Shown in pieces: positions 44,672-54,751 of a stretch of 55,457 nucleotides of DNA. How positions within the stretch are numbered: position 1 is the first letter of the stretch; each line of letters begins with the position of its first letter. This DNA is from Oscillatoriales cyanobacterium (GTDB taxonomy: Bacteria > Cyanobacteriota > Cyanobacteriia > Cyanobacteriales > Microcoleaceae), in the NCBI GenBank assembly GCA_004293365.1, contig RDYN01000050.1, positions 1 to 55,457 of the forward strand, read 5' to 3'. Below the pieces are notes generated by a model. That model saw only the letters and a program-made list of their open reading frames with translations. It was not told the origin of the DNA and did no database searches. The position numbers were made by a program, and so were the translations under genes.

Positions 44672-45176
44672 CGATTTCAATGATGTGAGGGACAAGTTTC
44701 TATGATGCCATGAAGGCGGATATTTCTCTATTTTATTAGACACGCACTGGATTTGCCAAAATCCCTGTCCTGCCATTCGAGATTCGAGCATTGTTGGATA
44801 CTGACTACTTTATTGGTTTAGAGTTTGCGTAGAGTTGCATTCTTTTTCACAAAATTGTACTTAGTCATAAATAAAACATTAAGTTATGTAAAGGATATTT
44901 GCGTTTTTTAAATTTTTCCGGAATCGGGAACAAGCTAGCTGTGCGTGCGGTCAGTCTTTGTTAAGTTGAGAATGAGAAAGTGCGATCGACAAACTTTCCC
45001 TCTCCAACAAATTTACAAGAATCACAGAAATAGATAATTGTAAGGCTTTAGTCTGTGCAACTTTTACTGAGTTGAAGGCTGATTTTGTGCTAGCCATATT
45101 TGTGGCTGGAAGTTTGTCGATCGCACTTCAAACAACATATTAAGAACCTAATTATGTGCATGGGGGAACAGTCATC
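44672..45176. other. adhesin upstream region with a 150-bp inverted-repeat structure
   Basis: No gene. Inverted repeats at 44978-44999 and 45108-45128 (AAGTGCGATCGACAAACTT and its complement, with one single-base indel) bound a 150-bp segment immediately before the adhesin gene. The segment could be a small mobile element or a long leader hairpin. No flanking duplication is clear. Confidence 0.55.
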
Positions 45177-48100
45177 ATGAAAAACCAACAAATAGTCTTC
45201 GTAGATTCAGCAGTTGAAGATTGGCAGAGTCTGGCTGGAGGTGTGAAAGCCGGGATAGAGGTGATTTTAGTCGATCGCGCGCGGGACGGTATCGAACAAA
45301 TTGCCGCAGCATTGGAAAGGCGGAAAGATATAGAAATCGTTCACATTATTTCTCACGGGGAATCGGGAAGTTTGCAGCTAGGGCAAACTAGCCTGAATTC
45401 CGACAATTTAGAAACCTATCGCGATTGTTTGAGGCGGTGGTTTTCGTCATCTGTTAGCTCAATTCAAAATAAATTTGAAATTCTGCTCTACGGATGTAAC
45501 GTAGCTGCGGGTGAAAAAGGAGCAGCTTTTGTACAAAAGCTGAGCCAGTTAACAAAAGCGTCGGTTGCTGCTTCTGCTGATATTACTGGGAGTGCCGAAA
45601 AAGGCGGCAACTGGTTGCTTGAATATGCAACAGGAGTGATTGAGACGGGATTGGCGATCGAGCCGGAGGCGATGGCAAATTACGCGCACGCCTTGGCTAC
45701 GTTTGTGGTTACTAATACCAACGATGCTGGGCCGGGTTCGCTGCGAGATGCGATTACTCAAGCTAATGCCACTGCTGCACCACCGCACAATATTAACTTC
45801 AACATTCCCGGTGCAGGCGTGCAGACGATCGCGCCGCTGAGTTCCTTGCCAATAATTACCGTTCCCACAGTCATCAACGGCACTACCCAAGCGGGGTTCG
45901 CCGGTACGCCACTGATCCAACTGGATGGAACCAATGCCGGCGCTACAACCAACGGCATACTCATCACCGGCAGTGGCAGCACCATTCGGGGACTAGCCAT
46001 CAATCGCTTTCGGGGTTCTGGAATCTTCATTGTAGGTAACGCTGCCACAGGCAACTTTGTACTCGGCAACTCGATCGGCACCGATCCCAATGGTACAGCC
46101 GACTTGGGCAACGCTGCCAGTGGCGTAGTAGTTGACAATGCACCGGGCAACACGATCGGCGGGACTGCTGCGGCCGATCGCAATATCATTTCCGGCAACG
46201 ATGCTTTCGGGGTGTTAATCAATGCCGCAGGTGCCACAGGCAACCGAGTGCTGGGTAACATCATCGGTACCAACGCTGCTGGTACTGCTGCGTTGCCCAA
46301 TACCTTGACAGGCGTGCAAATATCCGGTGGCTCTAACAATATCGTTGGCGGAATTACTGCTGGCGATCGCAACTTGATTTCTGGCAATGGCAGCGCTGGC
46401 GTGTTTATCGATGGTGCCACAGCCACAGGCAACACTGTACTCGGCAACTTCATTGGCACCGACATCAACGGCACAGCCAAGGTGAGCAACGTCGGTTTTG
46501 GCGTGGCGATTCAGAATGCTCCCAACAACACGATTGGTGGCAATACCGCAGGTGCGCGCAACATCATTTCCGGCAATAATGCTTTCGGTGTAGTCATTCT
46601 AAACACCCCTGCTACCAGCAACGCCGCTACAGGCAATCGAGTCTTAGGCAACTTCATCGGCACCGATGTCAGCGGCACAGCCAAGTTGAGCAACACCTTG
46701 ACTGGTGTCCTCATACAGGATGCTGCCAGTAACACGATCGGCGGAACTACTGCGGGCGATCGCAACATCATTTCCGGCAATGACGGTTTCGGCGTGCAAA
46801 TTCTCAACGGCAATGCAACTCTCAACTCTGTACTCGGCAACTACATCGGCACCAACTCCGCAGGCACCGCTGCATTGCCAAACATTATTGGCGTGGTTGT
46901 AGACAATGCACCCAACAACACGATTGGTGGTAGTGTGGCAGGCGCTGGCAATATCATTTCCGGCAACAGCAGTCCCAGTGCCGGTTTAGGCGTCCAGATT
47001 ACAGGCGCTTCTGCAACAGGCAACACTTTGCGCGGCAATTCGATCGGCGTTGCAGCCAACGGTACTAGCCCCTTAGGCAATAGCTCGCTAGGAGTACAGA
47101 TTACTGCTGCTGCAAGTAATAATGCGATCGGCGGCACAGCAGGTGAAGGAAATATCATCGCCAATAATGGCAATATCGGCGTAGGTGTTAATTCCGGCAC
47201 TGGCAACCGCATCCAAAACAACTCGATCTTCGGCAACGCCGGCATAGGCATCGACCTCGGCAACAACAGCATCACCGCCAACGATCCGGGCGATCCAGAC
47301 ACAGGCGCGAACAACCTCCAAAACTTCCCCGTACTCACCACCGCCAACGTCAGCGGTGGCAACGTCACCGTCGCCGGAACCTTCAACAGCATTCCTAGCG
47401 CCAATTTCACCCTCCAATTTTTCGCCAACACTCCCCCCGGCACCCAAGGTCAAACCTTAATCGGTTCTGCCACAGTAACAACTGATGCTGCTGGTAACGC
47501 CACCTTCAATCAAGTTTTCCCTGTAGCAGTTGCTCCCGGTCAATTAATCACCGCCACAGCAATTGATGCTGCTGGCAACACCTCCGAATTTTCAGCACAG
47601 CCGATACCTGTTGTCGCGCCGCTGGGCAGCATTACTGGTATCAAATTTAACGACGTTGACGGCAACGGCACTCAAACAGCGGGAGAACTTGGCGTCGCCG
47701 GAGTGACGGTTTTCCTCGACACTAACAATGACGGCATTCTCGGCGCGGGTGAAACTTCGGTAACTACGGGTGCTAACGGCAGCTTTAATTTCCCCAACTT
47801 GCCCGCAGCTACTTACAACGTTCGGGAAATTGTGCCTCCTGGAAACCGACCAACTACTCCGAATCCAGTTTCGGTAGCGCTGGCTGCTGGGCAAACAACT
47901 ACGGTGAATTTCGGCAATCAAGCGATACCCCCTGTACTCGGCAGCATTACAGGTATCAAATTTAATGATGCCGATGGCAACGGTACTCAAACAGCCGGAG
48001 AGCTCGGTGTCGCCGGAGTGACGGTTTTCCTCGACACTAACAATGACGGCATTCTCGGCGCTGGAGAAACTTCGGTAACTACGGGTGCTAACGGCAGCTT

Positions 48101-48581
48101 TAATTTCCCCAACTTGCCCGCAGCTACTTACAACGTCCGGGAAATTGTGCCAGCCGGAAGTCAACCTACAACTCCCAACCCGGTTTCGGTGACGCTGGCT
48201 GCTGGGCAAACGACTCCCGCTACTGTTAATTTCGGGAATCGATCGACTCCGACACCTGCGGTACTCGGCAGCATTACTGGTATCAAATTTAACGACGTTG
48301 ACGGCAACGGCACTCAAACAGCCGGAGAACTTGGTGTCGCCGGAGTGACGGTTTTCCTCGATACTAACAATGACGGCATTCTCGGCGCGGGTGAAACTTC
48401 GGCAACAACTACCAGTCCTCTGGGCAGCTTTAATTTCCCCAACTTGCCTGCTGGTACTTACAATGTTCGGGAAATTGTGCCAGCCGGAAGTCAACCTACG
48501 ACTGCAAATCCGGTTTCGGTGGGAATCAACCGATACCCCCCGTACTGGGCAGCATTACTGGTATCAAATTTAACGATGTAG
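45177..48581 (+). CDS. giant surface adhesin, 5' part: DUF4347, beta-helix, SdrD-B repeats
   Basis: Reading from the ATG at 45177 (a GTG at 45156 is possible). Residues 1-165 form a DUF4347 domain ([49 protein letters not shown]). From about 180 to 700 come right-handed beta-helix repeats of the type [20 protein letters not shown] and [18 protein letters not shown]. From about 810 there are three SdrD-B-like Ca2+-binding domains ([19 protein letters not shown]). The frame then shifts at a 37-bp shortening after GTTTCGGTG at about 48520 and stops at 48579. The rest of the protein continues in the other two entries below. Such proteins are exported by type I systems and lie on the cell surface. 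As it stands, the product would lack its export signal. Confidence 0.85.
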   Translation: MKNQQIVFVDSAVEDWQSLAGGVKAGIEVILVDRARDGIEQIAAALERRKDIEIVHIISHGESGSLQLGQTSLNSDNLETYRDCLRRWFSSSVSSIQNKFEILLYGCNVAAGEKGAAFVQKLSQLTKASVAASADITGSAEKGGNWLLEYATGVIETGLAIEPEAMANYAHALATFVVTNTNDAGPGSLRDAITQANATAAPPHNINFNIPGAGVQTIAPLSSLPIITVPTVINGTTQAGFAGTPLIQLDGTNAGATTNGILITGSGSTIRGLAINRFRGSGIFIVGNAATGNFVLGNSIGTDPNGTADLGNAASGVVVDNAPGNTIGGTAAADRNIISGNDAFGVLINAAGATGNRVLGNIIGTNAAGTAALPNTLTGVQISGGSNNIVGGITAGDRNLISGNGSAGVFIDGATATGNTVLGNFIGTDINGTAKVSNVGFGVAIQNAPNNTIGGNTAGARNIISGNNAFGVVILNTPATSNAATGNRVLGNFIGTDVSGTAKLSNTLTGVLIQDAASNTIGGTTAGDRNIISGNDGFGVQILNGNATLNSVLGNYIGTNSAGTAALPNIIGVVVDNAPNNTIGGSVAGAGNIISGNSSPSAGLGVQITGASATGNTLRGNSIGVAANGTSPLGNSSLGVQITAAASNNAIGGTAGEGNIIANNGNIGVGVNSGTGNRIQNNSIFGNAGIGIDLGNNSITANDPGDPDTGANNLQNFPVLTTANVSGGNVTVAGTFNSIPSANFTLQFFANTPPGTQGQTLIGSATVTTDAAGNATFNQVFPVAVAPGQLITATAIDAAGNTSEFSAQPIPVVAPLGSITGIKFNDVDGNGTQTAGELGVAGVTVFLDTNNDGILGAGETSVTTGANGSFNFPNLPAATYNVREIVPPGNRPTTPNPVSVALAAGQTTTVNFGNQAIPPVLGSITGIKFNDADGNGTQTAGELGVAGVTVFLDTNNDGILGAGETSVTTGANGSFNFPNLPAATYNVREIVPAGSQPTTPNPVSVTLAAGQTTPATVNFGNRSTPTPAVLGSITGIKFNDVDGNGTQTAGELGVAGVTVFLDTNNDGILGAGETSATTTSPLGSFNFPNLPAGTYNVREIVPAGSQPTTANPVSVGINRYPPYWAALLVSNLTM

Positions 48582-48800
48582 ACGGTAACGGAACTCAAAC
48601 AGCGGGAGAACTTGGCGTCGCCGGAGTGACGGTTTTCCTCGACAGTAACAATGACGGTATTCTCGGCGCGGGTGAAACTTCGGCAACAACTACCAGTCCT
48701 CTTGGCAGCTTTAATTTCCCCAACTTGCCTGCTGGTACTTACAATGTTCGGGAAATTGTGCCAGCCGGAAGTCAACCTACGACTGCAAATCCGGTTTCGG
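47622..48800 (+). repeat. four tandem SdrD-B coding units of 253-327 bp
   Basis: Units begin with GGCAGCATTACTGGTATC at about 47624, 47939, 48266 and 48548 and are nearly identical over long stretches at the DNA level. Units 3 and 4 are shortened at the same place, right after GTTTCGGTG. Confidence 0.85.
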
Positions 48801-48803
48801 TGA
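48540..48803 (+). pseudogene. adhesin, out-of-frame SdrD-B unit
   Basis: This segment reads as an intact SdrD-B unit ([37 protein letters not shown]) only in a frame shifted from both neighbours. It is the middle part of the same gene. It connects to the 3' part through a second shortening after GTTTCGGTG at about 48800, which restores the original frame. Read on in its own frame, it would run into a Ser/Asp-rich tract and stop at 48910. Confidence 0.7.
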
Positions 48804-50651
48804 TTGACGGTTCCGACTCCGACTCCAGCTCCAACTCCAACTCCAACTCCGCCTCCGACTCCGATTTCGACTCCGACTCCAGTGCAGCAAGGCAGCATCA
48901 GCGGTATTAAATTTAACGATGCCAACGGCAACGGTACTCAGGATGCGGGGGAAACTGGTATTTCGGGATGGCAAATTTTCCTGGATGCTAACGGGAACAA
49001 CTCTTTAGATTCGGGCGAAACTTCTGTTACCACTGGCTCGAATGGCAATTACGGCTTCACCAACCTCAACTCCAGCACTACTTACAACGTGCGGGAGGTG
49101 CAGCGGACTGGTTGGACGCAAACGACTGCTAATCCGGGGGCGATTAATCTGGGTAATGGCGAAAGTCGATCGAACGTTAACTTCGGCAATTTCCAAAATA
49201 TTAGCATCTCCGGCAGCAAGTTTAATGACCTCAACAACAACGGGGTTTTGGATGCTCAAGAACCGCTATTGCCCAACTGGCAAATATTCCTTGATGCTAA
49301 CGGGAACGATTCTTTAGATGGTGGAGAAGTTAACACTGCAACTGATAGTTTGGGCGGCTACAGTTTTACTAACTTAGGCCCGGGAACTTATCGAGTCCGG
49401 GAAGTAAATCAACTGGGTTGGACGCGAACTACTGCGAATCCTGCTAATATCATTGCCGTCAGCGGCACGAATGTTGGCAGTATTAATTTTGGGAATTCCT
49501 TCGCCCAACCACCAACACCAACACCGCAAACAGTAGAAGATGCTGACTGCATTTGTTCGCAAATTGTTTTACCCAGCCTTAGCAGTATTCGCGGCCCGAG
49601 TTCTGTCACTAATACCCGCAACGGTACTAACGGCAACGACACCATTCTCGGCACTAATAATGGTGACGAAATCAACGGTTTTGACGGCAATGATTTGTTG
49701 GCAGGATTGCGGGGCAATGATGATATTTACGGAGGACTTAACAGCAATTTCCCGGTTGGCCCAAATATAGACAGCGACTTGCTGTTTGGCAATGAGGGTA
49801 ATGATTACCTCAACGGGGTTGCTGGGGAGGATTTAATCTTTGCGGGCAAGAACAACGATGTTGTTTACGGCGGCAAAGATGACGATATTATTTTTGGCGA
49901 CCAAGAGAGTGATACTTTAATTGGAGACCAAGGTAACGATACTATTTACGGGGGAACTCTTAACCCGTTCGACCCGGATTTGACTGGCAGCGATTTGGTG
50001 TTCGGTTTGGAGGGCGATGACTTCCTCAGCGGGGAGAAAAATCAAGATACGATCGCAGGTGGTGACGGCAATGATACAGTACGTGCCGGCAAGGGCAACG
50101 ACGTAATTGTTGGCGAGTTGGGGAACGACTTGCTGTTTGGCGATGAGGGCAACGATACTATCTGCGGAGGCGAGGGGGAAGATACTGTTTACGGGGATAT
50201 TGGCAGCCCTCTCCCCATCGGTTCTGCTGGCGGACAAGACCAAATCTGTGGCGGTTCTGGCAACAATTTGCTGTTTGGCAATGAAGGTCAGGATACTGTT
50301 AACGGCGATGCTGGAAATGATACTATTTACGGCGGTAAGGATGAGGATAGTTTGCTCGGCGGTGCTGGGGATGATTTCTTGTTTGGAGATGAGGGGAATG
50401 ATGCTCTGATTGGAGGTACTGGGAACGATCGATTTATCTTAGGCCTTGACCTCGGTAGCGAGACTATTTTAGACTTTCAAGATGGTCTAGATGCGATCGG
50501 CTTAATCGGCGGTCTAAATTTCTCGCAACTGAGCATTGTGGCGGAGAATAGTTCTACTCTGATCCGAGTGATCGGTTCGGGTCAACTTTTGGCAACTCTC
50601 AGCAATGTGCCGTCGAGCTTGATTACTGCTACGGATTTTGCGCTCCTGTAG
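48804..50651 (+). CDS. giant surface adhesin, 3' part: SdrD-B repeats and RTX Ca2+-binding repeats
   Basis: This is in the same frame as the 5' part. It starts with a Thr/Pro hinge (PTPTPAPTPTPTPPPTP). Two further SdrD-B domains (FNDANGNGTQDAGETG and FNDLNNNGVLDAQEPL) are followed by about 15 RTX nonapeptide-type repeats (GNDTIYGG, GDDFLFGDEGND, GNDRFILG). The end, GSETILDFQDGLDAIGLIGG, is typical of the C-terminus of type I-secreted proteins. RTX repeats bind Ca2+ and fold outside the cell. If the two frame breaks are real, this part needs its own start (the first in-frame TTG is at 48804), which is unlikely to give a functional export product. Confidence 0.85.
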   Translation: MTVPTPTPAPTPTPTPPPTPISTPTPVQQGSISGIKFNDANGNGTQDAGETGISGWQIFLDANGNNSLDSGETSVTTGSNGNYGFTNLNSSTTYNVREVQRTGWTQTTANPGAINLGNGESRSNVNFGNFQNISISGSKFNDLNNNGVLDAQEPLLPNWQIFLDANGNDSLDGGEVNTATDSLGGYSFTNLGPGTYRVREVNQLGWTRTTANPANIIAVSGTNVGSINFGNSFAQPPTPTPQTVEDADCICSQIVLPSLSSIRGPSSVTNTRNGTNGNDTILGTNNGDEINGFDGNDLLAGLRGNDDIYGGLNSNFPVGPNIDSDLLFGNEGNDYLNGVAGEDLIFAGKNNDVVYGGKDDDIIFGDQESDTLIGDQGNDTIYGGTLNPFDPDLTGSDLVFGLEGDDFLSGEKNQDTIAGGDGNDTVRAGKGNDVIVGELGNDLLFGDEGNDTICGGEGEDTVYGDIGSPLPIGSAGGQDQICGGSGNNLLFGNEGQDTVNGDAGNDTIYGGKDEDSLLGGAGDDFLFGDEGNDALIGGTGNDRFILGLDLGSETILDFQDGLDAIGLIGGLNFSQLSIVAENSSTLIRVIGSGQLLATLSNVPSSLITATDFALL

Positions 50652-50792
50652 TGCGATCGAACTAATCAACTAGCATAAAATGTTCAGTAGTAAGGTGCGC
50701 GCTGCGTACCATACTACTGACAAATCCTATCCCCCAAAAGCATTGTTCTGGCAGAAAATGAGTATTTCAAAGTTTATTCCTTCTTCCTTCTT

Positions 50793-51377
50793 CTACTTCC
50801 CTATATTGCGCTTCATGCGATCGAGTTCTTCCTCAGCTTCCCAGTTTTGAAACTTTTGTTCGAGAGGGTCTGCCGCCTTAAAACTGTTATAATTAGAACT
50901 CTGATTCCAACCCTTTGTATCCCAACTCTGCTCTGTTTTATCTGCTTTAGCCGTAGTTTTCGTTTGCACTTCGGCTGCTTTGGCGCGGACTTCTTTGCGG
51001 CGCAATTGAATTTGGCGGTACAATTCTTTGGCTTTTTCAATCCGTTCTTTGCAGCCTTGCATTTGTCCCCAGCGCTGATTTCCCTGACGCAGCAAAGCTG
51101 CTTGTCGCTCTTGGGCTGCTTGAGCTAAATCGAGCCGATTCGCGGCTTTGGCTTTGTTTGCTCGATCGTTCCAGCGCTGAATTTCTTGGGCTGCGGAGAG
51201 AATTTCTGCTTGCAGTGTTTTCTCTTGTTTCTGAATCTCCAAAATCAGTCGCAGGGTGTCTTCTTCTTGTTCCTTGAGTTGTTCTTCTATTGCTTGCAAT
51301 TCCAGGTGGGGGTTGCTCCGCAAAAATTCTTCTAATCTGGTTTCTAGAAAGCGGCTGACATCATCAAATATGCTCAT
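50793..51377 (-). CDS. coiled-coil protein, TIGR04376-like
   Basis: Soluble protein of 194 residues. It begins MSIFDDVSRFLETRLEEFLR, followed by a long charged coiled coil (about 25-140) rich in E, K, Q and R. The C-terminal part is polar (SNYNSFKAADPLEQKFQNWE). The start is typical of a cyanobacterial family listed as TIGR04376, to which I assign it from memory. No catalytic motif is seen. A role as a structural or interaction protein is possible. Its start lies next to a CAAACAGGGCATTGG repeat tract. Confidence 0.75.
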   Translation of the reverse strand: MSIFDDVSRFLETRLEEFLRSNPHLELQAIEEQLKEQEEDTLRLILEIQKQEKTLQAEILSAAQEIQRWNDRANKAKAANRLDLAQAAQERQAALLRQGNQRWGQMQGCKERIEKAKELYRQIQLRRKEVRAKAAEVQTKTTAKADKTEQSWDTKGWNQSSNYNSFKAADPLEQKFQNWEAEEELDRMKRNIGK

Positions 51378-51390
51378 TTTTTATAAGTCA

Positions 51391-51450
51391 TTGGGCAAAC
51401 AGGGCATTGGCCAAACAGGGCATTGGCCAAACAGGGCATTGGGCATTGGT
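51391..51450. repeat. GGGCATTGGCCAAACA tandem
   Basis: Four units of the type GGGCATTGGCCAAACA or GGGCAAACAGGGCATT, similar to the tract at 27026-27060. Confidence 0.8.
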
Positions 51451-51644
51451 CATGAGTTCTTCTTGAATGGCGATCGATTATCGGTCATTAGTTGTTAGTT
51501 ATAGCAGAAGAAAGTTCGGCTTCGGTCGCAGCGTATTGGATTTAACCGATAGAAGGAAGAAGCAATAATAGCAATGGTTTCAGCAATATTATAACTGTTG
51601 TCACCGCTCGTGAGATACAGCCCGATCGCTGCCAATTACCAATT

Positions 51645-51734
51645 AAGTAGTTGTGCAAAATTAATTACAGGAGATTTCGACTGAAACCCAAGCCTAGTAA
51701 GGAGTCTTTATGTAATTAATTTTGTGTGGCTACT
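51645..51734. mobile_element. 90-bp MITE-like element with inverted repeats
   Basis: The outer ends are AAGTAG and CTACTT, and the inverted repeats continue as CAAAATTAATTACA and its complement. The five bases between them differ (TTGTG against CCACA), each as a transition. ACCAATT flanks both sides but lies within a local CCAATTACC repeat, so it is weak as a target duplication. The rest of 51451-51822 is repeat-rich and without a gene. Confidence 0.7.
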
Positions 51735-51822
51735 TACCAATTACCAACTCCCAATTACCGATTACCCATTACCAAAATCTTAACAAATGACTAATGACTG
51801 ATGACTAATGACTGATGACTGA

Positions 51823-53055
51823 TTAGAACTTTTGTCCGACAAAAACCGATCGCACGTCTCCACCCTTGCGGATAACTGCTTCTTGATTTTTGATTTCTGC
51901 CAGAGTCCAACCGCTAGCGCCGATGCTTTCGCCGACATAAATTCTGCGGGCTACACCGTCTACTTCAAACAAAGCAGCCGATCGATCGCCCAATTCCAAA
52001 ATCCCCACTAGCGTCTGGGCGGAAGTCGGCGCGCTGCTAGCAGCCGCTACCGGTTGCTGGGGCGCTGGCGCCGATTGCGCTGCTGCAGGTGCTGGTGCTG
52101 ATTCTGTTTCGCGAGCCAAAATCTTCGGCTCCACAGCAGCCGAGGGGGAAGGGGAAGCCGCCTGGGGAGTGCGATTGCCAGCCGCGGCGATCGCGCGACC
52201 GGAAGCTTGGGCCCCTGCTGAAGGCGAAGCTGCTGCGGTTTGAGAAGCGGCCGGAACCGCCACAGTCACCTGAGTCGGAGCCGCCGGAGCCACAGTCACC
52301 TGAGCGGGGGGAGGGATGACTACGACTTGGGGTGCAGGTGCTCCCGGCGCGGCGGCGGCTTGTTCTAGGGCATTCGCGATGCGGTTGACTGCACTCGAAA
52401 GACCTGCGGTTGCCGGTGGCGCGCCGGAAATTGAAATGCTCGGCAGCGTCCCTGGGGTTGCTGCTCCCGGAACAGGGGCAAGTTGCGAGTTAGCCTGAGG
52501 AGCTTTTTTTTGTTCGATCGCCGCTAGCGAGCGCTGCACGTATTCGACAAACTGGGTGTCTGGTGCGATTTTGCCGCTTGCTGCAGGCGTCTGCGGGGCT
52601 GGCGCTGCGGGCAGGCGCACCAGTCCCGATCGACTTGCCAGCCACAATCCCATGACTAGGAGCAGCGACCCACAGGCTGCTCCTAGCAAGATTCGGTCAA
52701 ATGATTGTTTGGACTGCTGTTTTTTGGTTGTTTCTAGGGCGACTTGGCGGGCGAGCGCTGCTACCTCTTGTTCCTGGCCTCGCGGAGGTTCTGGCGCCAA
52801 CTGCGACAAAACTATTTGAGGTACCGAGATGGATTTGAGCGCCACGAATTCTGCTGGCGGCACCTGCTCGGCTGGCAGTCCTTCACTGCCGTCGAATGCT
52901 CGATCGACTCCTTCAAACAGTTCGTCCATCAACCGATCGGCGTAGGACTCTACTGCCACTGTTTCGGCTGGCACTGTTTCGACTCTCGCCACTACGGCGA
53001 TCGGATCGGACGCTGATTCCAAGGACATCTGTTTGGCGATTACTTTTTGAGGCAT
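51823..53055 (-). CDS. single-pass membrane protein with GspC/PilP-like C-terminal domain
   Basis: Protein of 410 residues. A cytoplasmic N-terminus of about 120 residues is followed by one membrane segment (LLGAACGSLLLVMGLWLA). A long Ala/Pro-rich low-complexity region (about 145-345) then leads to a C-terminal domain ending SIGASGWTLAEIKNQEAVIR and DVRSVFVGQKF. That tail resembles the inner-membrane clamp domain of GspC/PilP proteins of type II secretion and type IV pilus systems. I infer a role in an envelope assembly or secretion complex. No other subunit gene lies beside it. The low-complexity linker is unlike most homologues in length. Confidence 0.7.
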   Translation of the reverse strand: MPQKVIAKQMSLESASDPIAVVARVETVPAETVAVESYADRLMDELFEGVDRAFDGSEGLPAEQVPPAEFVALKSISVPQIVLSQLAPEPPRGQEQEVAALARQVALETTKKQQSKQSFDRILLGAACGSLLLVMGLWLASRSGLVRLPAAPAPQTPAASGKIAPDTQFVEYVQRSLAAIEQKKAPQANSQLAPVPGAATPGTLPSISISGAPPATAGLSSAVNRIANALEQAAAAPGAPAPQVVVIPPPAQVTVAPAAPTQVTVAVPAASQTAAASPSAGAQASGRAIAAAGNRTPQAASPSPSAAVEPKILARETESAPAPAAAQSAPAPQQPVAAASSAPTSAQTLVGILELGDRSAALFEVDGVARRIYVGESIGASGWTLAEIKNQEAVIRKGGDVRSVFVGQKF

Positions 53056-53948
53056 AGTTTTATGTTACTCCCGCTCCCCGACCACCCTGAGGTTCTCCAC
53101 TTCAGACTTTACAGGATACTTCTAATATTTACCAATTCTTTGCTCAGAACAGGTCAATTGTATCTCACCCACCACCATATTTTTAGTCCGGGGCGAACTT
53201 GTACCATTTTCGCTGCGACTTTTGAGATTTGAGTTTGGGAAATGACTTACTGCATAAGGGTTTGAAGCGCCAGCTTGCAGTTGCTTTTTTTTCTCTGGGG
53301 TTGAAGCGCCCGATCGACTTTTGTTTCATTTGTTTTTGCACCTTTTGACCCGCAATCAACCTATACCGTGCCCCGACACTCATGAGAGTCGGTGCTCTGA
53401 AAATTTTCGACTCAAGTTCTGCCTCCGGTGATTCACTGCCCTGCAACTCAATCTCAAATCGCAACATGGAAAATCGACTGACTGTTTTTTGGTACTCTTA
53501 ACTTCCTCTCACTCTCACTAGACTTTTTACTGCTTTTGTCAACCCCACTTAGATGGAAATCGCCGTTTTTGACACAAAATTTTACTTTGTGTAACAATTC
53601 AGCAAAAAAACTGAATTTTCTCCGATTTTTTTGCTTGAATCTTAGACTTGACAAAGGTTTCAGATTTTCAGTTTTGTTCAGCTTGTTTGTTTGCAAGCAA
53701 TAACGTACTGCAGATTCTAGACTTTTGATAGTACCATAATTTGATTAGAATTGCTTATATATTCTCAAAGCTCGCAAAATCCTTGACTAAATAAGAATTA
53801 TTCCTAATAAAATTTGAAGGTTTAGGACTTAATTATTCGTAATATTATAATAAGTTTATATTTGTTAGACTTATATAACTTCTGTTTATGTATTGGAGTG
53901 CGATCGCACTTTCTCAGAAAATAGCAGGAAACTCTAAATTTACCTGAT
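53056..53948. other. gene-poor A/T-rich stretch
   Basis: No convincing gene. Two open frames (53183-53467, 53454-53696) are basic, repetitive and without motif. A CGATCGCACTTTCTC site lies at 53901. Degraded DNA of this kind is consistent with the decayed mobile region that follows. Confidence 0.4.
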
Positions 53949-54555
53949 TTACCTTAGCAAAAAAATTGTCATTGCTGTAGCTTGACAGAGGATAAAAACT
54001 GAAGGGAATATCCAGCGAAACTTGCGCTGCTGATTAACGGAGATTTCCGGCTGTTTGTGGTTGTTGAGCAAGAAATGAGCTGTGACATTAGCGATAATCG
54101 ACGCAAAGAAAAACAGGTAACAGATAAATATGTATGTGTCCATCAGAGTCATGTAAGGCACTCTCGGCAAAGAGTTAGCAACCGTGAAGTTAAAAGTAAT
54201 TGCCGTGAGCGTACAGGGGGCAGCCTACACTCATCTGAGTGGCAAAAACCGCACTCGCATTCATCCAAAAAGTCGTCCAAGAAATTATCGTAATTAGCAG
54301 CAGGGGCAGAAACACCTTAAAAATGTAATATTGGTAATTGCGCTGGAGCTAAATTTTAAAAGTGTATCGCGGGTAAGTTTTATCTTCTGTTTCAGCTTTC
54401 TTGGCAGTAACTGCGGTGTTGATGCCTAGAATTTTCCATTCGGATAAAGAAACCTAAGGCTCTTTGTTATATCCATTCGCCGTGGAATTTTCTTGCAAAA
54501 CTATAGCTTGGGCGTCACCAGAGAAAGGTTCCCAGATAATTTCAGGAGTTTCCGA
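53949..54555 (-). pseudogene. pentameric ligand-gated ion channel (Cys-loop family) pseudogene
   Basis: The minus strand, read piecewise, gives PEIIWEPFSGDAQAIVLQEN, a TAG stop at 54454-54456, VSLSEWKILGI, another TAG at 54349-54351, LQRNYQYYIFKVFLPLLLIT (start of the first membrane helix), FWMNASAVFATQMSVG, then a frameshift in a G5 run (54216-54220), TAITFNFTVANSLPRVPYMT, LMDTYIFICYLFFFASIIAN and a last helix ending AMTIFLLR. The Arg-Asn-Tyr-x-x-Y start of M1, the PR-(V)PY loop and the M3 helix are typical of prokaryotic pLGICs. Only the last beta strands and the four-helix channel part survive. Most of the extracellular ligand domain is lost. Confidence 0.8.
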
Positions 54556-54750
54556 TTGACATACTCACCGCCCTTAAAGTGCGGTGATTCTTGACACTTC
54601 ATCAACTGATGCTACCGCAGTAGTCTTACTCTGTCTCGGTGTCCGGTTAAACTAAGCGAGACCCTCACGAGTCCCGCTCGTCTTCAAAACCGTGCTTGAG
54701 ACTTTCACCTCACACGACTCCTCAGTAATAAGGCTCTTGTCATGAGTACC
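54556..54750 (-). mobile_element. end of an IS200/IS605-type (TnpB-like) element
   Basis: A hairpin CACCGC/GCGGTG (54566-54586) lies 6 bases inside a TTGAC/GTCAA border (54556-54560). This is how right ends of cyanobacterial TnpB elements look. Inside it, the minus-strand sequence has a further stem-loop (GTGTGAGGTGAAAGTCTCA) and could hold the 3' end of tnpB and the overlapping guide-RNA scaffold. Only the end survives, cut by the IS1-like element on the other side. The family assignment is from memory of end structures and is moderate only. Confidence 0.5.
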
Positions 54751-54751
54751 T

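Noticed and set aside
44672..44791. 40-residue N-terminal extension of MtnA
   Set aside because: MtnA proteins begin close to the ATG at 44671; the extension has no family support.
53183..53696. Two basic minus-strand open frames
   Set aside because: Low-complexity, no motif, overlapping each other; likely chance frames in A/T-rich DNA.
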